DNA of 64,000 nt, from positions 112,170 to 176,169 of the forward strand of contig JADWOT020001364.1 of NCBI GenBank assembly GCA_036345935.2. Direction: 5' to 3'. Source of the DNA: Taenia hydatigena (lineage: Eukaryota; Platyhelminthes; Cestoda; Cyclophyllidea; Taeniidae). Shown here in pieces: positions 11,665 through 23,720 of this stretch. Position 1 is the first letter of the stretch, and every line of letters starts with the position of its first letter. A program made the position numbers and the translations under genes. The notes under the pieces were generated by a model, which did not search any database, had not been told where the DNA came from, and saw only the letters and a list, made by a program, of their open reading frames with translations.

Positions 11665-11788
11665 GCCTCTAGAGTCACACACGCTTAGCGACACATTGGA
11701 CAGTAGAGGTGCATTCCCAAATTATTCATTCTTTCGACTTCATTGGGGTCCACTAAAGCATTGATTTAGGAATAGTTTGTATGAGACG
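11665..11788 (-). repeat. Inverted duplication arm B (zinc-finger exon)
   Basis: This is the mate of 10700-10823. The three differences on the minus strand are ATACAAAC for ATGCAAAC, CGCTAAG for CGCCAAG (creating TAA) and CTAGA for CTGGA. Confidence 0.85.
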
Positions 11789-12462
11789 TCAAAGGTATTG
11801 TCAAGGAACAGAGCATTATCTAGAATGAGTCGGAAATTAGCAGAGGCAAACTCACGCACGTGTTTTCTGATATGATGACGGAAGAGCAAATCGAAGTTGG
11901 CAAACGGAACAAAACATACACAGCACACATTGTGACCGGAATCTATTTTTGCAGATTAAGATTGCCTGCGTTACTTATAATATGTGACGGCATAAAAAGG
12001 AGCAATAGGTAGTTATAGAATTATCTTCTTACCTCTTTGATGTCGCAAGAGTACCTGAAAAGTTCGGTGAAGTGTTCGGCACACTGGACAAAGCAGGTTA
12101 GACAATCCTGAAACAGAAAAATAGATGTAAAATGAGATGCTGAAGCACTGCTGCGATTTGACTAGAATGGCAACTTTCTGCACAAGTCTTTATAATTTGT
12201 CGTAAGCCAAGTGTTATTGGATTCAAAGCGCTTTATCGATTCATAAGCTGACACATTATTGCGATGCACAAGAGGCGTAAACATACATAAGGGCACACTT
12301 ATGCATATTTGTGGATTCATATGCGCATTAACGCAAGTGAAAGTAGAAGTTTATTATAAAATCAAAAAACTGCCTACTGCGATGCGCGAGTTCAAAGTGT
12401 CCTATGTATAAGATGAGGCCTTCGAATGGTTCCATGCACAGGTTGCAAACGCGAATATCCAT
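11685..12462 (-). CDS. C2H2 zinc-finger gene, one finger per small exon, early stop in exon 4
   Basis: There are four exons on the minus strand: 12462-12378 (ATG start, 85 nt), 12107-12033 (75 nt), 11942-11856 (87 nt) and 11752-11685 (ends TAA). All junctions are phase 1 with donors GTAGGC, GTAAGA and GTGAGT. Finger 1 is CNLC-x12-H-x4-H. Finger 2 is CPVC-x12-H, with its second histidine supplied by exon 3 after the splice (H-x5-H). Finger 3 is CCVC-x12-H-x4-H, ending HHIRKH. Exon 4 starts a fourth finger (CPMC) and stops at once at 11687-11685. The fact that finger 2 is completed only after splicing supports the model. The product, about 104 residues, would be a short nucleic-acid-binding protein. 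It may be a young pseudogene, or the stop may be tolerated. I do not recognise the specific family. Confidence 0.58.
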
Positions 12463-15400
12463 TTCGGTGGAGAGCGATACAAAATGCGTCGAATTTTACC
12501 ACTGAAATTACGGTGAATTGAGTGAGTAGGCAAGGTGACTTCCTGGATCTGTTCTCAACCTTAAGTGAGATTAAAACGGAGGTGAGCAATCGTCAAGCGC
12601 TTAGTTAAAACTATTTTAATTTCATTGCACCTTACCCGCTTATCCGTCCTGCTTCTTAATGATGGGATGTTTTCCAAGTTTAACTTATTAACAGTGGATA
12701 AGTTGTTTGCTGAGTATGTCGCAAAGCTTTGTTTTAGCATGATTAAATCCATTTTCATCGCAATCTTGACAGCAAGGAAAAAAACCGTTTTAATAATCCA
12801 AAAATTATGAAAATGAAGCACAAACTTCTAAGCTGCGACAGCAAGTAACCAAAAACTTGCTTTTTGGAAAGTGTGTTTGACCCTCCTGCTTGCTTTTAAA
12901 TCAGTAGTTCTTCCCGGCATAGTGCTGTGTCATCAACGAGCGCAATGTGATGCACGGGAGTATAGAATCCTTAACGGGCTAAGACAGCCCATCTCAGGCT
13001 TAGCAAAAGTAGAGCTCATGAGCCATCTAATTGCTTACATCTTCACTGCGTTAAATTCATAATTGATGGCAGTCTTTGACTTAGTTGTAAAAACAAGAAG
13101 AAATAGACCAGTAGCGTTGTGTATTACGTCTGTGATGACGAGTTTAAAGAAGAAAAATTGGTTAATATCAGTTGTAAAAAACTCCGGTCCTTGATCTAGT
13201 TATATGTGACTGTTCTCTTGTCATTATTTGAATTCATCCAACTTCCTTGTTTGCTCTGGTAACGTGAGCAACTACAGCGTCCATATGGACGCACCATGCA
13301 ATTCCGCTTAAGCCCGCTTGACAATATTCCCCTCTAAATCAATAGCACTTCATTATGGGGCATAAAATGAAAAACCTGCATGTCTGATGTAATTCTGTAG
13401 TCATTTGTTGAGTGATTTGTGCAAACTATTACTTGCAATGTCATGAGTAACTTACCTTCAAAATGCCTAATTGTTGCTAATGAGCCCTAAACATTCATAT
13501 GCTTGCGCTGAATCCATGGAAAATGTGTAGCATATCCCACAACCATGTCAGTTGTCATCAATCTTCAAGCACTCATTTCAAATGATCAGTGAGCAAAATG
13601 CAGTCAAGCCTGTATGGAGTCTTTAGCGTCGCATCAGGTGACTTTGGCACTGCTTTCGTTTTGATTTACTCCAAAGACAATTTTTGAATGCTATTCGAAT
13701 GATTCTCACTCAATCGCTCTCCTCCAGGCTGACGTTAAATTTACCCAATTTTCCCGGACATACCATCATATGGTGGTAGCATCCTTGAGCCGTAAGAGAC
13801 GTTAGGTCACTGAAAACTTCCTTATAGCTACGAAGACTCTATTCATTAGAAATCAGTGGCAGAATGCCATACTGTGGGCAATGTGCCTGTGATTTCGAAG
13901 GGATTCTTAATCTCACCCTGACAATTATGTCAGCTGCACTGCAGGTCGAGCGAATCCCCCAACTCAAATGTTACACGTCAAGGTATCTAAAACCGCTAAT
14001 CCGTGAGTAATCTTACTTATATTGTCTTGTGTAACTAATGTCTATCAAATTTGTTACCTTTACTATTTTAAAGGCATATGGCACCGAATTTCTTAGAAAC
14101 TCCAAGATGGTTGTTGTACGTGCTTAGAGGTATGTGATTTGCTTTGTGCTAGTTGATGGGGGTCGGGATAGGGTGTTTTATTTAACGTTGGTTTTCCTCA
14201 TTCAACTGCAGCATATGGTCTTCGAAATGGAAGTATCATCTCCACAATATTTTCTCTATCTTAATCAGCAGCGAAGATAATAGTAAGCATAGATGATTGG
14301 TCACTCATCATTTGCCAGAATACGAGCAGGGTCGTAAGTGTTAGTGGTTTTTGTACAACTCAACAAACAATTTTGCAAGTCGACTAAAGCCTTTTGATAT
14401 CATGGATATTTGAGGCCAAAATTGGCACTGGTAGTTTTATGCAGGCATAAAAAGTAGTTTGGTCTTTGTTATTGCTCACTGCAGAGTGCGCGCCTGCACG
14501 ATATGATTTTAAAATTTCCCGTGAAAAAAAAACAAAAAAAAATGCGTGATTTGACATTTTTGTGCATCTATTTATTCTGCTGCTACACTCGATTATGTGT
14601 GCGGCGAGACTAAGCACATACGGTAGCAAATTGCCGCAGAAGAAATTGGAAATATATGCAAGTTTATAATCAACCACTAATTTTTGCCAGTCTTGCTTCT
14701 ACCTTTAATATAAAAGTTGTGGCTACTAGATTCCATGAATGCTAGCTGAGCGTTCAAGAGGATACCGAAGGGCACCATAGGTGTTGACTTACAACAGAAC
14801 TCCGGGTATTTTGGAATAATCTTGGAGTACTTTGTTAATGATGACTTCTCTGAAAAACCAAAAAGAGAGACAAAATAGATACGCCCTGCTATAGACTGGT
14901 GATATGCAAAAAGCGTGGGCTAAGACACTGCTAACTTAATCGAAAACACTCAGTACCTGCAAGAATAGAGTTAATTGACTACTCTATTTTTTGGAAGCGG
15001 AGAGGATGAGAAATTCACGTAGAAATTAGCGCAGCGACTTTAGTACTAAGGAGTTTCTGAATAAACGCCACTCCGTAAGCAATGTATTTTATTTGGCCTA
15101 ATGAGCACTCAACTGCACCTTCTGAGAAGACGTTTTTCATTGCTTACCAACTGCACTACTCTGGTCATTAAATGGGAAGTCGTGCATACTTGCAAACAGA
15201 GACCTGAGCCAACACACACTAACCTGCACGCACAATGTTGTTTGTTTTACAGAATGAATGACTAAAATCCACCCATTTGCGTTTAAACGAGGAACATTAT
15301 CGCCGTTCATTTGTCTCCAAGACATAAGACATCTGCCGTGTTGACATTAAAGTTCATATTGAGCACTTAATTAAATGACGTTACATGACCATGCTCATCA

Positions 15401-15890
15401 CTGATCCTTCTATCACCTGCTTCATCTGACTGCCTAGTCATCAGCCAATATTCTGCACATTCATCTTGAATTTGCTTCTGCTTCACCCTATAAGAACCGA
15501 CCACGATTTCCACAAGGACCTCCACTAAGAAATGGCACAGCTGATCATACGTGGTGGGTGTAAGTCGGTCCGGTCAATCTTACAAAATGAATCCGGCCGT
15601 AACTCGAGGCTCTGTAGGTTTTGTTGCCAATCATATCATACCGCATTTTAATAACTCAATTTGAAGGGACTTGTGAGATTTGCCTACTATGGCCTGCCAC
15701 TTAACCACTTTTACTTCACATTCCGAAAGGCTCCGTGCTGTTAGCAAGAATAGCAATCTTCCTGACGTGTAGCTATTGATCTTGCGTACTAGGCCGTGAA
15801 AATGCGCCAAAAATATTATACCCTAACGGCAAAATAGTCATCCACACCTACATCAGCGAATAAAATTTATGAAGTTTAACAGGCTGGTGG
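12463..15890. other. Non-coding stretch, no gene seen
   Basis: AT-rich sequence without a supported exon. An A-rich tract at 14523-14541 (two A runs split by one C) is the only simple feature. The promoter of the minus-strand zinc-finger gene should lie just above 12462, but no core element is clear. Confidence 0.4.
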
Positions 15891-15899
15891 ATAAGCCTT

Positions 15900-16430
15900 A
15901 AAGGGCTATCAAATTACCCATCACTTAAACATTCTTTTACTCGCCATGCACTTCATGGTGCTTGCGCACTACATGGTAGGTAATATAAGATGAAATTCCC
16001 ACATATACGAATACTGGCCTACCCATTACTACGCAGATAATATTTCTGGGTCAAGTGCGTCCTCTCATCAAGATCGCCGCAAAAGTTCCGCATGCGATGG
16101 TTTGTAGACCCCATTAAGATTTTGCATGTTTGGAAACAGAAATTACAGCCCCGAGTGCTTGAAGAAAATGCTGCTTCTTCTTTTTCTTCCTTGCCTTTGT
16201 AAGAAGTGTCAGGGGAATCAGGACAGTACGCCTCAAACTGTTGCTAAATTAATTTGTAAGAGTGCCTCACGCCCTTCTCTCCATGTTGCTCTGGTAATAA
16301 TTCTTCAAGCTCCAATTGATGCCCTACACCATTTCGTGGCATTAGTTTCCGACACCCACATGATCACATTTCCAATATGAAGTCAACATGGGGATAGAAT
16401 TAAAGGTGGCAGTTGCAGAACTGCTTCCTT
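15900..16430 (+). repeat. Ancient segmental duplicate, block C copy 1
   Basis: Collinear with 32270-32815 at a constant offset of about 16.37 kb. Landmarks are GCACTTCATxGTGCTTGCGCACTA at 15950, TAATAATxCTTC near 16296, and GACAC followed by TGATxxCA near 16352. The copy at 32.77 kb opens a hydrophobic ATG frame that this copy lacks through a gap. Confidence 0.62.
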
Positions 16431-19400
16431 TAGGGACAGATACTTCTATGCGCATGAATGTTGTCCCATCTTGTGTGCAGTTATAAGTAACTAATATTTT
16501 TAGATCAATTATACTGAGCTGACATTCAATGCTGCTTAACTTTTGTTGCAAAAATATCGTTTAAGAGATTACTAGATTGCATCTTCCTCCGAATTCACAA
16601 GTTTTTATATGCCTTAGTATACATTACGTGATAGAACCTGCAGAAGATGTGATAAGCTGCTTGGAGGAAAACTGTCAGCTTAACGTAGAGACCACCTCAT
16701 CCAATGAAGTTACAAAGGCCTGGCTGTATGAATGGATTGATGGCTAGGCAACAAAAAGCAAGTTTGCCTTTGGGCAGTTAAATTCGGTAGGAAGGAGTGA
16801 CCGTGATTTAAAAGGCGTGGGGTGGCTGAAAAGATAAATTGAGAGGTCTATCAAATATGCTACAGTTAGTGAAGTTATTTGACAGGCGTTGGAGAAGCAT
16901 TTTTGCCATGAGCATAATTAGGAAGATGGGAAAAATTAGTAGGCGTTGTTTCTTAGAATGCACTGTAACACTTGAAAATGAGAGGTGGAGAAGAGAGTTA
17001 TAGCTGGGAAGGCTAATTCAAGATGGAACCTGAACGGCCTTCGCATTAAGCGGTAGGTGGCGTATCATAGCCCAAAAATTCCTGCTCGTAAATGTCTAGT
17101 TCATTACAGTGTTAGCCGGAACGACTCAGTAGCAATTCACTTGTAGGTGTCGATCATGATGGGGTTCAATTTAAACACCACCTTCCAAGAGATGCTTGCA
17201 TTTGAAACACCTCGTCAATGTAGGCTACGAAACTCAACTTCATCCCCTGCTTCTATTCATCTTTTTACCTGAGTAGAGTCTGGGCTTACAAAAGAAAAAC
17301 TCAATAAATTGCTAGGCTCCATTCATCGCTACTGTTGCGTTCGACCTTAGATTCAACCGGAGTGTGTCTCGAATGAATTGTTTCATGATCAGAATGACGC
17401 CTTCACTTACTAACATTGAATTCTTTTCTACGTTTGTCGTATGTAATTTTTTTGGGTGAGATCTACTTTAATTATCGCCTCCTAACTTTACATAGATCTG
17501 TACTCCTGTTCTCTCCCCCCTCATTGGCCCTTAAGAAATCGTCAATTTTTTTTGGTATTACAGATTACCATTCGGGAGTAACAGTCAAAAAAAATTTAAA
17601 TGCGCGTAAGTGAACAAACCTGGTAACCGTAACACCTCAGCCGCCCATAGAAGTAGTCGGTCAGTCGACCGGCCACCAAGCCTGCAAAAGCACGTGGTGC
17701 ACGCTTTCTAACCCGGGGTAGCGTGCGAGTTGCAAGCAGCGGAGATGCATGGAGAAGTAAACAGATGAGGAAGGAAATGTAGAAATAGATTTAATGCAAG
17801 GGTCCAAAATGTAGGCCGTTTGCAATGCTAGACAGAAAACCAGGGAGTGTTATCATTGGAAGACGAAAACCAGAATGGCGTGAGTTGAAATGCAGTGAAA
17901 AGGTACGCACCGATGATAATGGAACAGAAGGAAGAAGTGTGCGAGCGGTTTATGCCATGTTGACGTAACTGCAAGTTGTATTAGTTACGTATTAGTTAAC
18001 GGCAAAGGAGGCATAAACCTAGAATGGTCCACTGAAGCGTTTACTACACAGATGCTGCAAAAGTCATAAAAGTTCCTAAGTATTTCATATCTACTTTCAG
18101 TTCAGTAGCCGCAATTTTCAAGTTAGCGGCCCTGCTTACTATAGGAACCACTATCTACGCCTTCCGGAAACCTTTTTGCGGAAAAACAAGTGCCTAGTAC
18201 TATGGCACGATGAATTTAAAATAGTATAGCTGCAGACTCTACCTTGGCATTTATATCGGTGTTTGCGCCAAAATGGCACACAGACGACTGACACGGCGTA
18301 AATGTTGATTGTTCTGGATGAAGCAAGCCGCACGCAATGGCAAAAGTAGTTCCTTACTCTATTGCAGTAATGCGATATTTAACGACTTTGGTGTGACTTT
18401 TATGGACCTTCATATCCCGGTTACGCCTCACTAACCCCTGAGTTATCCGCTTGCTAGCCCCAACACCCTCCTATTTGACTGTCGCCTTCATGGCATGTAG
18501 AATCTGAAGGTATTGCTTTCCGTATCCCACATAATTGGGATGCGTTATTCCTGTAAATTATCAGTTGCTATAATTGTAAAGCTACGACTCATCCAAAGTC
18601 AAATGGATTTGTTACCAATGCTATTTAGCTTCTGCACAAACGGACAGTCACTTCAACTTTAAGCTCCACAGCTTATTTAATAACATTTTCGGGTTGTGGG
18701 GCCTATTTCGAGCCTTTCCAACAATTATGTATCTTGTAGATACTTTGTAAATAATTATAGTTGCACAACCGTCGAGAATGTTATTTCTAAATGGACGTCA
18801 GAGTAAGGCACGTGGCGTTAGCACCAGGAGTTCATGCAATGTTTTTGAGAGCCTCAATGCAATTCTTAGAGCATTCATCGTTCTCTTTCTTACTGTGAAG
18901 TAAGAAAATATGTAGTGGAATACTTCGGCCTCCGGTCATTCGATGTTACTTGAAAGTGTTTAAAAGAAACTTCTTGAGAACCGCAAGCTTTAGTGAGTCA
19001 TTGCTAGATCACCTACCCATTGGAAGTGCGGCGTGATGTACATGAACATTATGCTTTCCCTCCTTATCCCTCTTATTAGTTTCTGCTCAAGCTCTTTGTG
19101 GTTAGCACAAGGTATTGGTGTCGACAATTGGCTGAGAAATACAAAAGCACGGTTGGTTCGAAGACTGCATCGGTAAAAGCGAAGCGTCGACTGACTATTG
19201 CGCTTTTGCTTTGCCTTCAAAGACAAAAGTGTGCGGTACTTGTTCACTGTAGGCAGGGGATCGTATTGTGGATTGAAATGATGTAGTGATAATAAAGGCT
19301 TATAAAGTGGCGATAGTGCCTTCGTACTTTCGCAAACACCTTGGTTAAAGTCCTTACTCTTTGCTTTTTATTTGGTTGACGATTAAGCATTTTGTCCCTA

Positions 19401-20540
19401 TTCAACCACCTTCGGGTGAAGGCGCTTGACCACCAATGCAAGGCTGAATGCGAGCATCTGGAGCTTTTGTAGGCAGGCGTTTCTGCTCCTCTCTATGGGT
19501 AAGTTTTCCTACGCCTGTCAGATGTTGCTACGTCAAACAGCCTTGTTAAGGCTTTATATTTGAGGTCAATTGTTTTAGCTATTTCGAATCGGGATGATAT
19601 TTATGCTTTGTCATCTCATTCCAAGCAATAAGGCGCGCCTTTTCTCTAGCAGTAAGTGGACTATTTTGGTTAATGGCGGGTTATTTTCTTTGGAATGCTT
19701 TTTGCTCAGAATTCAGCGATAATTGTAAAGATAAGGCACAGCTGGTTGGGCGCCACCTCAGTTTATAGGAGTGAACGCTGGAAATATCTGTGCCTTAATC
19801 ACTTTTCATGAGTGAACAAGTGTGCGCTCTTCACTTTGTCAAGTGACGAATAAATTGGTTACTCCTTTCAGTTGACTGAATCTTCTCTCTACAACGCGGA
19901 TAAAGTACAAATCACTTTTTATGTAGTGTAATCTAGTCGTTTCGCGGCTCTAGTTTCTTGTTGCTGCCGAGGTACGCAAATTCAATCTTACTGCAGCGGC
20001 ATTCAGTGCATACTAAAAGTGCCTCCTCCAGAATGAATGTTATGGAACACGCTCTTAGTTTTATGCTATCTGTCCCGTTGCTTCTTCGAAATCATCTTTG
20101 AAATTAGCGTTGCTGTAGAATGTGCCGTTTGTAAGGGATCCATCCAAGAGCCAAATCTACTTACAAGTTCATCTACCCCAGTTCATCTCTTCAGTACGAA
20201 TGTATTTTTGGCCACCAACTGGGGTTATTTTTGCTTTACTGCGTTGAGGAAGATGTGTCTGAGGTTATCTCAAGCTTCCCAAAACAGCGTACAAAGATTA
20301 GAAATTCAAAGCTAAGTTATTTAATAAGTTCATCCATCTGTATATTGGCCTTTTAGTCCGTCCATACTCAACCCAGTCTTCTATCTATTTCTTTGTCCAT
20401 TCACTTGCAAGGCTTCTACATTATTTAAAGACGTTTAAAAGCAAATGAATATAAAAGCGGTGCTAAAACATAGGTCAAGCAGTTGGCAGGTTAGAAGCAT
20501 ATATGAGATTTTCGGCCTTTAAGTCATGTTACTAAACAAG
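16431..20540. other. Non-coding stretch, no gene seen
   Basis: No supported exon. 17630-17760 is more GC-rich than its surroundings and could be a fragment of an old element, but nothing identifies it. Confidence 0.4.
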
Positions 20541-21100
20541 TTTCCTTCGCATAACTTAGCAACCGACACCACCGACAGCAGTGCAGACAGATCCATTACT
20601 GGGAGGATCACGAAGAGAGAGCGGCGGAGTTCAAAGCATGTGCGGAACTTGCGCCATCCAACGCAACACCGCAGGCTATGCACACTTGGCTGCCGGAGAA
20701 GCTAGAAGCAGCCTAACGCAAACAATGCTGCCTCGGTGGTCACGGAAGTAGGGTTAAAGGAAATGGAACGGAGCCTTAATCGAACCCAGGCCATCGCTAC
20801 GGAATTTGAGACGAGAGTGGCAATAACTACTGTCTTCTGCTCCTTATTTTCGTAGGCTTTTGTTGCTCTCCTAATTACCCATTCGTCATGCTCAATCTTT
20901 GGCCACTTCATATCATTTCATCCCTTTTCCACATACTCACCCATTATGTTCCCCATACTATTTCCTTCTTTCATTTAATATTTTGCATGCATGTATTGTT
21001 TACAATTTTATTTATCAACTCAACAATCTGCTTCATTTGCTGGATACTTTTGATTTTGACTAGTTAATTCTCCCGATCAAATGATTAGGTGGGGTTCATT
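20541..21100. other. GC-richer, coding-like stretch of unknown origin
   Basis: Between about 20560 and 20870 several frames on both strands stay open and base composition rises. One plus frame reads HYWEDHEERAAEF and ends at a stop near 20715. I cannot assign it. It may be decayed exon or retroelement sequence, given the Gag remnant 1 kb downstream. Confidence 0.25.
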
Positions 21101-21433
21101 TTACATTTTCTGACGATACTCTTGGACTAGCCGCGTGTTTCGAGATTGCCTTAAGTTTTCCCTCATTAGAAGCCACGGCCTACGAGCAGAACTGTTAGTA
21201 CGTTGAGGCTGTAAGGGGTTGACATGTTCTAGGTATGCGCAACTTCTACTAACCCAGTCGTACCTGGCCCACTTGCCTAATCCCTTGGAACTGCAAATGA
21301 GTTTGTCCTCCTCCACTATACCTTCGTTGGGTGGGTCGTCGATGCGTGAAATAGATGTGCATTCTGCCCGAAGACTGCCCTTTTTTCGAATTCTTGGGGG
21401 CCGGAAAAGGCTGAAGGCGATACGTTGCTCTTA
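21101..21433 (-). other. Long open frame without ATG start, unassigned
   Basis: A minus-strand frame of 111 codons is open from a TAA near 21436 to the stop at 21103-21101, containing IDDPPNEGIVEEDKL and KWARYDW. It has no in-frame ATG near its 5' end and no recognised motif. It lies just upstream of the Gag remnant on the opposite strand, so it could be an accident of LTR or leader sequence, or an old exon. Low confidence. Confidence 0.22.
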
Positions 21434-21691
21434 CTAAGGAACTCGTGTCCTTTAAATGTGCTTTTTAGGCCAGAGGCAGGAAAAAATTTTGGTCTGATTG
21501 TGGACTAATGTGGTCACTTCCTAGGGCCTAAGACGCTCATGTCTAAGATATCTCGACCAAGTTATCTCATACCTTATTTCAGCTTATAAAAAGGTTGCCA
21601 AGAAGCAACCAACCTTCCCATTAGTAAGAGTGGAAGAAGCTAAGTTAAGGAAGGGAAGTCGTCTATACTGGTGGCAGCGTTGGAAGACCTT

Positions 21692-22145
21692 CTTTACTTC
21701 AAAAAAGGCATGAACTTTGAGAACTGGGAGAAAGTCGTTAACTTAAACATCCACTTATATCCACAGTGGTAGAGAATCTCGCTGGTCCTCCGTGCTCTTT
21801 CACAAGCGCTATTATCAGTAGCGATTGATGCAGGAGTGTCTCCAGACTCCCACCTTGATCAGTGCTGCAAGACGTTGGCTCAACTTGCCAATGACCAGCG
21901 AGAGCAGCCGCTGGTTAAAGAATTTTTCTATCCCGGTCAAAAGCCAGGCGACGATGATGATGCGTATGCTAGGACCCTGCAACTCCTAGCAGAACGGGTT
22001 TTTAGGGATAGCCCACTAGAGGGTGACTAACTGGATGGCCGCTCAGTTCAGAGCGGAAATCCGAATGCGATGCAACATTAGACAAACGCTGAATAATATG
22101 AGCTATGCCTGCAGGGACGATCCATGTCTAGATTTGAAGAAGTTA
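21692..22145 (+). pseudogene. Decayed Gag (capsid) fragment of an LTR retrotransposon, Gypsy-like
   Basis: The frame reads FKKGMNFENWEK, then after one in-frame TAG (21770-21772) continues to GVSPDSHLD, EFFYPGQKPGDDDDAYAR and LQLLAERVF, stopping at 22028-22030. The order F-x-x-G-x-x-FE-x-W, then a helical ALS segment, then EFF-x-x-x-Q-x-PG-x-D-x-x-AYAR-x-LQLLAE is typical of Gypsy-type Gag capsids in flatworms and other animals. A further Gag-like piece (MAAQFRAEIR) follows in the +1 frame from 22035. No protease, reverse transcriptase, integrase or flanking LTR was found nearby, so this is an isolated fragment. The family call rests on remembered pattern, not on a search. Confidence 0.55.
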
Positions 22146-23720
22146 TGATATTTGAGAGGAATGGATAAGAGACGTTGTTACACCCTTTTTAAAAATGGAG
22201 TGGAGTGCAAACAAGCGAAAGAACTTACTATGTCTGCGCGGATACATATAACTAATGATTTACTTGTTTTCAAATTTTTAAAAACATATTCCTTTGGCCA
22301 TACGTGGTAAATGGAATGCACCGCGTATTATTTAAAACAAAAAGGAGATACATATAATGTTTGTGAATCCTAAGACATAGGACTACCGTAAATCACGTAT
22401 TCTGCTAAGCGAAGCATGTCTTTAAGTTAATAATTTTGCTTAGCGTTTTCAAGATCATTAGCGGTAACTGCTTTCCACCTCGTAGGTAATTAGGATCACT
22501 TACGCCACCAAAATATCATGAATTTTGACGAAATGGTTCATATTTTTTAGAAACATATCTTAATTACTAGGAAGCGCTTTATGGAAACGGCATTGTTGGT
22601 CTTCAAATCCACAAGAATGTGTCACCTCTGGCTGGTGCATAACTTACCACGCATGGGCTCTTCAGTGATGGATTTGGAATCAAAATCTCGTTTATAGTAT
22701 TAATTCGCGCATAACTCAGGTAAAATGGACTGCATTTCGTGGTTTATTATCATGCTTCTCATGCGTACATTAGCAATAGCCAAACATGAAACTTGTTAAT
22801 TACAAATTTCTGGAGCAGAATACTCATAAAATACACCCTAAATAGTGACCAATCAAAATTACTTGGCAGCTTTGAGAAAAATATTTAATCACTAACGCGT
22901 CACTCACTCCGTTTCACCACCGTAGAAAAGATCTGAATAAAATTTGATTTTGACCTGTGCTTTATATCACTGCATGCATAGGACACCACACATGTGAAAC
23001 AATAGCAAGGCAGCTCAAGCACTATGAGCTTTATGTTTTTTTCGGTTTTGATTTAGAACGGACCGTGATGAGGTCCCGGCTGATGGCTTATTAGGGTGCC
23101 GAGAAGGCGATTCTCCTGTCAAACTACAGCATCATGTCATGTTGCTGTGCAAAGAGTGTGTCATGATGAAAAAGCAGTGGATGCGTGTTAAACAAACTGC
23201 GTCATATCTTTTGCTCTAATCTAGAAATAATTAAGGTTATGCATCAAATTTTAGGTTACTTCCGCACCTGTGAAGTGCAGTTCAATCGTAAGACATTTGA
23301 TATTTAGAAATGACCGCAGTGCATTATGAATGAATTCGATGAGCGAACCGAGCTAACATAAGCGCATAGCTGTGATCCACTTTCCAGCTCTTCGACAGTT
23401 TTTTTTAATCTTACGCCCAGCTGTTTTTTGGAGTCCTGGTGACTATGAGATTTCCCGTGTTATAAAATAAAATTTGGCCACAACTGATGATTAAGAACCT
23501 GTTTTGGAAAAGTAAGCTCAAAACAGCACAGGTATGTAGATCTGCACCGTATTTCGCTCGTCTGAAATTTGAATTGATCAAAAATTAGCGTGGCAGTATA
23601 ATTCATTCAGCAATATCTTGCCCTAGCTCCCATGGTAAATTTTACGAAAAAATTAAGGTTTTGCCAATGATAAAAGTGCTAAGTTTGGTACAGAAGATTG
23701 ATAATGCAACCTGATGGGAC
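22145..23720 (+). repeat. Ancient segmental duplicate, block A copy 2
   Basis: The diverged counterpart of 3490-5035, in the same orientation at an offset of about 18.65 kb. The CAGTTCAATCGTAAGACATTTGAT segment at about 23280 is the best anchor. Confidence 0.7.
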
